14,524 bases of DNA from Desulfatirhabdium butyrativorans (GTDB lineage: Bacteria > Desulfobacterota > Desulfobacteria > Desulfobacterales > DYRK01): the NCBI GenBank assembly GCA_020718785.1, contig DYRK01000015.1:1-14524 (forward strand), written 5' to 3'. Of this stretch, positions 1 through 6,600 are shown one piece after another. Position numbers and translations under genes: made by a program. Below the pieces are notes generated by a model that worked only from the letters and a program-made list of their open reading frames with translations, did no database searches and was not told where the DNA came from. How positions within the stretch are numbered: position 1 is the first letter of the stretch; each line of letters starts with the position of its first letter.

Positions 1-612
1 CCATTCGGATTTCGGCTCTTGGGGAAAAGCGGTCTGCATGGTGTATAAGATATTTTTTGCAAACTGTTCCGCTTCCGAAGAAATTCCTTTCGTGAACTGA
101 AAATCGCTCAGAAAGCCGTCCGATTTCATTTTAAATGCAAAGGGATAAATCAAAGATTCGGCGTAAACCGGCTTCCGGTCATTCAGGTGATATTCGACAT
201 CGGAAAGCACAGCCGCCACATTCCAGATGCCGGGTTCGAGATCGTAATACTTCAGGAGCAGTTCGCCGGAAGCCTTCATTTTCACAGGCGTTTTCGTTCC
301 ACCCTGTCCGGGCTGCGGAGCTTTGTTTCCCGGCATTCCCGCAGGCATGAGAAAGGAGAAATCAATCTCCGTGTCTGCCTCACTTTGAAATCGGTAAGCA
401 AGGGTTTCGCCGTTTTTGGGACCGAAGCGCAGCCGGGGAGCCTCTTTTTTCGGAGCCGGCTCCGGAGGCTCTGTCATTTCGGTTTTCTGTGCAGTTTCAG
501 GAGATTTTACAGGAAGCTGTTCTGTCTCTCTGCTTTGCCGGAGGCGGATTCCCAGCACGACAGCCGCGATCAATATCGCCGAAAGAAAAACAATAATGAT
601 TTTACGTTTCAT
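1..612 (-). CDS. Membrane-anchored protein of unknown function, C-terminus beyond window
   Basis: An open frame of 204 codons runs from an ATG at 610-612 to the window edge, so the C-terminus is missing. The start is supported by AGGTGA six bases upstream. The protein begins MKRKIIIVFLSAILIAAVV, a short positive N-terminus followed by one hydrophobic segment (about residues 4-23), which suggests a signal anchor or uncleaved signal peptide. A Pro/Glu/Lys-rich linker follows (about 35-65), then a probably beta-rich domain with the stretches GETLAYRFQSEAD, ASGELLLKYYDLEPG and WNVAAVLSDVEYHL. I do not recognise the family. The alternation of F-x-AG/YRF-type strands loosely recalls bacterial vitellogenin-N-like lipid-transfer proteins, but this is a weak impression. 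It most likely sits in the periplasm, tethered to the inner membrane. It follows the GxxExxY gene by 36 bp, with a GGGATT hairpin in between. Confidence 0.72.
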   Translation of the reverse strand, partial: MKRKIIIVFLSAILIAAVVLGIRLRQSRETEQLPVKSPETAQKTEMTEPPEPAPKKEAPRLRFGPKNGETLAYRFQSEADTEIDFSFLMPAGMPGNKAPQPGQGGTKTPVKMKASGELLLKYYDLEPGIWNVAAVLSDVEYHLNDRKPVYAESLIYPFAFKMKSDGFLSDFQFTKGISSEAEQFAKNILYTMQTAFPQEPKSEW

Positions 613-617
613 AATTC

Positions 618-667
618 ACCTATTGTCTTTAACTGGGATTATTGGGGATTATCCCCATAAATCCCTG
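618..667. repeat. Single GGGATT-type hairpin repeat at the 3' end of the GxxExxY gene
   Basis: The left arm (AACTGGGATTATTGGGGAT) and right arm (ATCCCCATAAATCCCTGTC) are near-complementary and form a compact hairpin. The outer sequence TTGTCTT(T)AACTGGGATTAT matches units 1 and 2 of the array upstream of the gene, so this is another member of that family. The GxxExxY stop codon (649-651) lies inside it, and the last five residues (RDLWG) are encoded by the right arm. Confidence 0.75.
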
Positions 668-1050
668 TCTTTTTTATTTTCAAACCTTCTGAACTCCAGA
701 CTTTTCGCGCCGAAGTTTATCAGTAATCCGACTTCAAGGTTATAAGCCTCGATATAATTGATAGCCTGAGCCAGATGAACATTTTCAATTTGACTGACTG
801 CTTTGATTTCAACGGATATTTTGCTTTCGACAAGAAAATCCGCCCGCCGTGTGCCGACATGTTTATCTTTGTAGAATATCGGCATTTCATACTCACGGGC
901 AAATTTTACACCCTGCAATTCAAATTCATAAGCCAATGCCCTCTGATAAATGACTTCCTGAAATCCGGTTCCCAGAGCCTTATGAACTTCCATAGAACAT
1001 CCGATAATTTTGCCTGTTATATCGGAATATTTCAGATGACTGGCTGACAT
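649..1050 (-). CDS. GxxExxY protein, PD-(D/E)XK nuclease-like
   Basis: This 133-residue protein carries the signature that names the family, G29-F-Q-E32-V-I-Y35 (within LGTGFQEVIYQRALAYE). It is followed by a PD-(D/E)XK-like core: RRADFLVE (D71) and VEIKAV (E81, K83), then a Q95-AINY helix. Length and motif order match the GxxExxY family, which is related to PD-(D/E)XK nuclease families and has no settled function; such genes occur in many copies and at odd sites, including rRNA intervening sequences. The ATG at 1048-1050 has AAAGGA seven bases upstream. The gene is enclosed by GGGATT-type repeats: one covers its stop codon, and a four-unit array starts about 10-40 bp upstream of its start. 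That arrangement suggests gene and repeats move or spread together, which is inference. Family call is firm; nuclease activity is predicted only. Confidence 0.88.
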   Translation of the reverse strand: MSASHLKYSDITGKIIGCSMEVHKALGTGFQEVIYQRALAYEFELQGVKFAREYEMPIFYKDKHVGTRRADFLVESKISVEIKAVSQIENVHLAQAINYIEAYNLEVGLLINFGAKSLEFRRFENKKDRDLWG

Positions 1051-1058
1051 ACACTATC

Positions 1059-1436
1059 CTTTATTGGGATTATATTGGATTTACGGGACACATTGTCTTA
1101 AACTGGGATTATAGGGGATTCAGGGGATTAACGGGATTTAATCTCATAATCTCCATAATCACATAAATCCCAGTTCAGACTCTTTGCACGGGGTATTTAC
1201 GGGACACATTGTCTTAAACTGGGATTATAGGGGGATTCATGGGATTAACAGGATTCAATCCCATAATCCCCATAATCCCATAAATCCCAGTTCAGACTTT
1301 CTTTACGGGATTAACAGGATTTTAATCCCCATAATCCCCATAATCCCATAAATCCCAGTTCAGACTTTCTTTACGGGATTGACAGGATTTTAATCCCCGA
1401 ATCCCCATAATCCCATAAATCCCAGTTCAGACTTTC
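1059..1436. repeat. Array of four GGGATT-rich, self-complementary repeat units
   Basis: Units 1 (about 1081-1180) and 2 (about 1197-1297) share a 116-bp period and begin TTTACGGGACACATTGTCTT. Units 3 (1298-1365) and 4 (1366-1432) are shorter, with a period of 67-68 bp, and begin TTTCTTTACGGGATT. All end ATAAATCCCAGTTCAGAC. Within a unit the left half is rich in GGGATT and the right half in AATCCC, so each can fold into a long imperfect hairpin. A partial copy (TTATTGGGATTATATTGGAT) starts at about 1061. The array fills the gap between the PIN toxin gene and the GxxExxY gene; I see no coding sequence in 1051-1497. Unit 1's right arm is degraded (CTCATAATCTCC instead of CCCATAATCCCC). Confidence 0.85.
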
Positions 1437-1497
1437 TTCCCCCCGGAATCATTACAATCTCGGAGGTCTGTTGGCAGAGAACAGCGGATGAACGCTA

Positions 1498-1908
1498 TCA
1501 GGGAATAACCTCCATTGCTGTTTTATCAGCCAGACGATAAATACGGAAATCGCTATCCAATGTGAATACACGACGAAGAGATAAGCTTTCGGCAACTACG
1601 ATAAGTGAAGCATCTGCCAAATCCATAGGAACATCATAATATTTTTCCATAAGTGCAGCCATCCGTTCAACTTCGGGATGTGTGAAAGCATGTAACATCA
1701 GACGTTTTAACATTTTCATCTTCCAGAGTTCTGCCTGATAACGATAACCGCCGACTTCTCCGAGCAGATACATCGCTTCTGTAAAACAGGGCCACGTTGT
1801 GAGCATAGTGCAGGTTCGCAGATGCTTCGCAACATTCACACAGTCTCCATGACTGCCATCATCTTTATCCAACAGCGCAACCAATGGTCCCGTATCTGTA
1901 AGTATCAT
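1498..1908 (-). CDS. PIN-domain toxin (VapC-type ribonuclease)
   Basis: A 136-residue PIN-domain protein, typical length for the toxin of a type II toxin-antitoxin pair. The N-terminus MILTDTGPLVALLDKDD gives the first catalytic aspartate (D5). Others are E44 (CFTEAMYLL), D96 and D99 (MDLADASL) and D118 (FTLDSDF), so the acidic metal-binding quartet appears intact. Family members cleave RNA, often tRNA or rRNA; the target here is unknown. The start ATG overlaps the antitoxin stop in an ATGA arrangement (1905-1908), indicating translational coupling and co-transcription from the promoter at 2224-2252. Its cognate antitoxin has a C-terminus of the type expected for PIN partners (GKKFAAGLLRKRQQGRL). 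I would call it functional. Confidence 0.88.
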   Translation of the reverse strand: MILTDTGPLVALLDKDDGSHGDCVNVAKHLRTCTMLTTWPCFTEAMYLLGEVGGYRYQAELWKMKMLKRLMLHAFTHPEVERMAALMEKYYDVPMDLADASLIVVAESLSLRRVFTLDSDFRIYRLADKTAMEVIP

Positions 1909-2192
1909 AGCCGTCCCTGCTGTCGTTTTCTTAACAATCCGGCAGCGAATTTTTTACCGCAGTCTTTTGACATCTGTGCGCCGCCGGACACATATTCGCT
2001 GCTTGAAAGAACACCTATATGCTCGGCAAGGTGATCCGCCAGAGTCTTATCTCCGTCTGACTGTCCGGCAACAATACGGGAACCGAACCATTCCTTCAGC
2101 ATATTCTGGACAAGCATTTCAGGGCTGATATTCTGACTTCCTGCATATTCGGTCAGTATGGTTTCAATCTCAGGTGTAAGAGTGATCTGCAT
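1905..2192 (-). CDS. Antitoxin of the PIN-toxin pair (VapB-like)
   Basis: A 95-residue antitoxin directly upstream of the PIN toxin. The N-terminal part (MQITLTPEIETILTEYAG, then SPEMLVQNMLKEWFG) looks like a small DNA-binding/dimerisation domain of the ribbon-helix-helix or CopG kind; the fold is inferred. A linker (SSSEYVSGGAQMSK) leads to a basic tail, GKKFAAGLLRKRQQGRL, of the type that wraps PIN toxins. Residues 1 to about 76 are almost identical to the antitoxin at 9371-9718: four substitutions (I3V, V28I, M31V, G43E) and a two-residue Glu-His difference. The tails then diverge completely. A strong AAAGGAGGGGG ribosome-binding site precedes ATG at 2190-2192. The protein probably represses its own promoter at 2224-2252. 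Confidence 0.85.
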   Translation of the reverse strand: MQITLTPEIETILTEYAGSQNISPEMLVQNMLKEWFGSRIVAGQSDGDKTLADHLAEHIGVLSSSEYVSGGAQMSKDCGKKFAAGLLRKRQQGRL

Positions 2193-2223
2193 AGTTCAAC
2201 CCCCTCCTTTCACAATAATTCTC

Positions 2224-2252
2224 ATTATACACTCTCACAAACCGGAACACAA
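2224..2252 (-). promoter_or_regulatory. Promoter of the PIN toxin-antitoxin operon
   Basis: Read on the minus strand, TTGTGT (2247-2252) is followed after exactly 17 bp by TATAAT (2224-2229). The same boxes and spacing recur at the second antitoxin locus (9739-9767), which supports them. Downstream of the -10 box this locus has about 11 extra bases that create the inverted repeat ATAAT-GAGA-ATTAT, a possible extra operator absent from the other locus. Confidence 0.6.
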
Positions 2253-2254
2253 GC

Positions 2255-2292
2255 AAAAAAAGACCTCCGGGATCATCACCATCCCGAAGGTC
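2255..2292 (-). terminator. Rho-independent terminator after the giant gene
   Basis: A 12-bp stem (GACCTCCGGGAT / ATCCCGAAGGTC, one mismatched pair) with a 7-base loop is followed on the minus strand by seven U residues (2255-2261). It lies about 125 bp downstream of the last fragment of the giant gene and directly abuts the antitoxin promoter, so it insulates the operon. A close copy stands at 9770-9813. Confidence 0.75.
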
Positions 2293-2327
2293 TGTTGTCA
2301 TATTATCTCAAATGCAGGAAGGCTGAG

Positions 2328-2356
2328 AAACTGAGTTTTTTAAAAAAACTCAGTTT
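2328..2356. repeat. Perfect 14-bp inverted repeat with one-base centre
   Basis: AAACTGAGTTTTTT and AAAAAACTCAGTTT flank a single A. It lies 60 bp beyond the end of the giant gene's last fragment, before the GC-rich terminator. The inner T/A tract and flanking AT-rich sequence make it a plausible auxiliary terminator or transcript-end hairpin. No gene is seen in 2193-2415. Confidence 0.6.
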
Positions 2357-2415
2357 ATTATATGGGTTATGCAGTGTCTCTCATTCCTGTACAGAGCGTG
2401 GGAAAAGGAAAATCA

Positions 2416-2850
2416 TCACCTGACATCCGGCTCGCCCGGCTCCGGCGGTTCAGACGGTTCGCCCGGTTCAGGAATTTCATTATGTTCAAAATAACTGTAG
2501 TTAGTATTTACAACTCCGTTAAACAGTTTCCCCCAATCGCTGCCGGACCAGCGCATCTCAAGCGGCTGGGGCCATTCTGCTCTTATTTTCAAACCGTCCC
2601 ATGAGATAATGGGTAAGCTGAAAGTCAAAATCAGCTTTGCATAAACATACAGCGAACCGTTTAATGAAGATATCTCCGCCGGCAAACTGAAATTGAAAAT
2701 TGCCTCCGGAACCGAGTAGCGTATCTGAATACTCGCTGAAGCCAACTGAGATATCTGAATAAAACTGATTGAGCCGCCGACGCCGACCTCCACACCGAAC
2801 CCGGCAAAAGAACTGCCGATCCCGATCTCTACACCTGCATCAACAGAGAC
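2416..2850 (-). pseudogene. C-terminal remnant of the giant exported protein, after an in-frame TAA
   Basis: Reading continues in the same frame straight through the TAA at 2851-2853 for 144 residues. Across the stop it reads ILEVGP, stop, VSVDAGVEIGIGSSFAGFG, a seamless Gly/Val-rich beta pattern. A Tyr codon in place of TAA would give GPYVSVDAG. The fragment ends in a Pro/Glu/Gly-rich tail (IPEPGEPSEPPEPGEPDVR) and two consecutive stops. The only near start, a GTG at 2791-2793, has no ribosome-binding site, so it is unlikely to be an independent gene. I read it as the true C-terminus of the protein that starts at 8666. A sequencing or assembly error is the alternative to real decay. Confidence 0.72.
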
Positions 2851-3642
2851 TTATGGGCCTACTTCCAAGATGAGTTTGTTGTTAGGAGCGACATAAACAG
2901 TGCCTTGTATTCCGATTTTTCCCGCTATGGAAACCTGTATGTCCAAGGGAACACCGCCGAGAAAAGGAGCGGTCAGCGCGGCTGTCGAGGGCGACTCCAA
3001 TTTTATATCCTTTTTATAAAGATCTGATGACGCGTCTTTACCGAAAGAGATCAGCACCCTTTGGCCGATGTTGCCGTTCGTATCTTTTGAAAGCGAAAAA
3101 AGATTTCCCCAGATTCGGACGCCGGCGATGTCAGCGCCGTAGCTGAAATAACTCCCTGTAATATTATCAATATTCACATCAGCTTTTGCCCACAGGTCAA
3201 ACAGATACAGGGTGTTGCCGTAAATCTGTCCCCGAATCCAGTTCTCCGAACCGAAGTAACCGGCAATGGGGAACTGCTTTCCCCCGATATCTATTGTCTT
3301 ATAATTCAGTTCGGCACCCAGGTTGTAGCCGCCCCGAATATTATCATCCCCGTACCACTTGTTATCGTAGCTGCTGAAAACAGAATTGGAATAAGGTCCG
3401 CTTTCCCCGTCCGAGCGCATTGTTCCCGCACGCCGGCCTGAGGCAATGCTTTCCTGATCCGACGGGAGAAAAATCACCGGAAGTTCTCGGACGTTGTCCG
3501 CTTTATTGTCTTCCCATTCCTGAATCTGATTATTCGGATCAAGCTTGACAATCAGCTTGCAGACAACTTCGCTGCGCCTTCCGGCAAGCGCACGATACGC
3601 CTCCGCATTCAGATAAAGATCAAAAGTACGGCCCAGCGGCAT
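2851..3642 (-). pseudogene. Out-of-frame downstream part of the giant exported protein (CARDB-like end and beta-rich domain)
   Basis: This frame is open from 3702 down to a TAA at 2851-2853. Its first ATG (3642) gives 263 residues but lacks a ribosome-binding site (the preceding bases are CTGACCAGACAG). The upstream giant frame ends in TGA at 3651-3653, so the two frames overlap by about 50 bp. Adding one base to the A-run at 3678-3681 would join them as VVSSKTDKWIYPPLTRQ, then GRTFDLYLNAEAYRAL. The stretch KLDPNNQIQEWEDNKADNV resembles the end of a CARDB-type Ig-like adhesion domain, whose first half (DIWFDISADVPKYNVYVSL) closes the upstream frame. The rest is beta-rich, ending IAGKIGIQGTVYVAPNNKL, with no motif I can name. 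It is a severed piece of one protein, not a separate gene. Confidence 0.72.
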
Positions 3643-3650
3643 CTGTCTGG

Positions 3651-6600
3651 TCAGGGGCGGATATATCCATTTATCTGTTTTGATGACACGACAGCGCCCA
3701 CGCTATAATCCGGTTTGAAACCTTCAGCCGTCGGATCAATATCCGAGACATTTCCCTGTACAATGCGCTTTAAACCTAAGCTTACATACACATTGTATTT
3801 GGGAACATCGGCAGAAATATCAAACCAAATATCCATCGGAAAACCGGACTGAGCAATATCAGGGACCCAGACATTGGTAAATCGGATATTTCCTGCCTGA
3901 AAATCAGGAATATATGTCTCATCGCCCACTTCGTCGGTAACGACTTCCGCGCCTTCCGCATTGGTTTTGTATGTCACGGGCAGGGCTGTTCCCTTGCGGA
4001 CTGTCAGACTGAACCTGCCGGAATCATCGGTTGTGACCGTGGCAACAGTTTTGCCATTTGCGTCAACCGCTCTGACCTTGGCATCCGCAACCGGAGCGCC
4101 GTCCGCACTGACTGTTCCGTCCTCGGTGTAGGATTCCGAAACCGTGTAGGGCGTATTATCTTCCGTATCTCTCTGATACAGATAAATGTCGTATCCGCCT
4201 TCTCCGCCCGGGCGTTTGGAATGGAAAAGAATATATTTCGCATTTTCGGAGACCGCGGGCGCGCCTTCCTCGAATTCGCTGTTCAGACCCGGCAGGAACA
4301 GAAATTCCTCCGAAGCGGTTTCAAACAGGAAAATATCCCGTCCCCGGTGGCCCAGATCCGGGCTGTTCCGGTCGCTTACCAGTGCCATAAAGCCGCCGTC
4401 CGCGCTCAACGAAGGCTGACCTTCAATATAGGCAGTGTTCAGCCGGGCATCCGGTTCGGCAAGTTTGTCCTCCGTGTTTTTCCACAGAAAAACATCGTAA
4501 CCGCCCCGGCTGTCATCCCGACCGGAACCGCCGAAAGCCGTCAGAGTCCCATTTCTGTTCAGAGAGGGAAGCAGTTCGTCGCCCGCTGTATTGAGCCATC
4601 CTGAAACCGTGGGAAGCATTTTTTTACTGCCGATACTATAGAACCGGATATCCGCATTGCCGGCGATGTTCTCCGGCGACCCCGTCAGTTGAAATGCCAG
4701 CACGGTTCTGTCCGCGCTGATGTCCGGGAAACGCTCGTTATATTCGGTATTCAGACCGGGCAGATCAATAAATGCGCCGGCTGTGAGATCATAGAGATAA
4801 ACATCGGCGCTGCCGGTTCTGTCAGAGTAAAATACCATGTAACGTCCGTCGCCGCTGATACGGGGACTCATATCCGCCGCAGAGGGGCTGTTCAGTCCTG
4901 CAAGATTCAGCAGTCCCTGATCTTTCCGATAAACATAAATGTCGGGATTTCCGCTGCGGTTGCTCTGGAAAACAACGGTATTGCCGTCATCGCTGATGTC
5001 ACCGAAACTGTCATCCGCCGCGCTGTTGAGTCCCGGCAGGCTGACAAGGTGACGGATTTCCGATGCCGCCGTAGTTCCGCTTACCGCGACGCCGATATCG
5101 GAGCGTTTCAGGAAAGAAACCACGCCGCTCGGTCCGCCCCCGGCGCGTCCCACCATGTCGAATCCCAGGACAAAATTCTGCCAGAAGTCAATGCCGATGA
5201 TGCCGTCATAGTCCGCGCCGCTCAGGTCTTTCACTTCCGCCTGACTCGCAGGGCATTCGACTGCCCGGAGCATGGACTCGGCGCCCGTGACAAACAGATA
5301 AATGTCCTCCCACCTGCTCAGGTTTCCGAGTTCCGCCGCGACAGCCGTATCTAAAATAATCCGGTTTTTCAGGGTGCTGCTGAGAAGGAATGTGCGCTTT
5401 GCGCCGACTTTGTAATCCTCGCCCTTTAAGGCCACAGGCGTGACAGTGACTTCGAGGTCGGTGAAAGCCGTTCCTTCGGGGTCATTCGGATCGGTTATCC
5501 GTCCCTGAACATGTGTGTTGAAAAGCATATTTGCAGGCACACCCGCAATCACGGGCATACTGCCGAGACTCAGACCCGCAACGCCGTCGGGATCAAGATT
5601 GAACTCGGTCATGCTGACCAAAGGTTGCAATACTGCGAGCGGAATGTCCGCGGTGCCGGTCACATCGCCTTCGGAACGCTTGCGGTACATGCCGAAAATA
5701 CCGTCTGCGCCGCTCAGAGAAAGTCCGGTCAGAGCGGAATAATCTTTGCTGTTTGCCAGAACCACGCGCATTCCCTGCGCCTTCACATTGCCGACGGCAA
5801 TATCTGCGCTCGCGGCTTTGCCGTTCAGAACGCCGCCTCCGGGCAGTTTCAGACTCACATCGCCGCCGGTCAGAGTCACAATACCGGAAGGAATTTTATC
5901 TTCAAACAGCACGAGTGCGCTCACTCCTGTGTCAACAAGGAGATTCAGCGTCTGCGCGCCGGATTTCGCCGGAACTGTGAACAGTCCATCCGCGGTCTTT
6001 GTCAGCGTAATATCGCCGGTTTCAGAGCCTGCCGGAAGCGGGCTTTCCTGCACACCGCTCATCCGGTACATATAAATGTCCGAACCGCCTTCGCCCCCGA
6101 GCCGGCGGGAATGGAAGAGCATGAAATTTCCGTCCGCGCTGAAAAAAGGAGCGGCATCGTCCGCGTCTGAATTCAGACCCCTCATGCTGACAGCCATCAT
6201 AGACAGGGCATGAACCGCCACGATATCCCGGTTATAGATTCCCATATCCGGGTTTGTCCGCTCCGTCTGGAAAGCGATGAACAGTCCGCCCGGATAGATT
6301 GCAGAAAACTGCTCCCGGTATTCGGTGTTGACGCGGTTTATTCCCTGAGGCAATGCCCTGATCTCGCCGTTTTTCACATCATAGAGATAAACATCGGGTC
6401 CGCCGTTCAGAGCATCCGCACGACGGCCCGTAAATGACAGAAGGGAGCCGTCTTCGTTCAGCGCGGGCAGCGATTCCTCTCCGGCTGTGTTCAGCCCCGG
6501 AAGCGTCACATACTGCTTTGTGTCGCGGTCATAGAGATATACATCCGAGCCGCCCTGTCCTCCGGAACGCTCGGACCGGAATGCGATATACCGTCCGTCT

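Noticed and set aside
187..660. 157-codon plus-strand frame at the left end
   Set aside because: It is antisense to the anchored protein on the minus strand, which has a ribosome-binding site, a membrane segment and sensible composition.
1059..1436. CRISPR array
   Set aside because: The periods (116 and 67-68 bp) differ, the units are self-similar throughout with no unique spacers, and no cas genes are present.
3642..3702. Programmed -1 frameshift joining the giant gene's two frames
   Set aside because: Codons at the overlap read TCA TCA AAA CAG, which is not a canonical X-XXY-YYZ slippery heptamer, and I see no clear stimulatory stem-loop; a one-base loss in the A-run is simpler. Not excluded outright.
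4689..5354. Long plus-strand frames inside the giant gene (for example 221 and 219 codons)
   Set aside because: These are antisense frames of a GC-rich gene with strong codon bias; the minus-strand product has a signal peptide and repeated domains.
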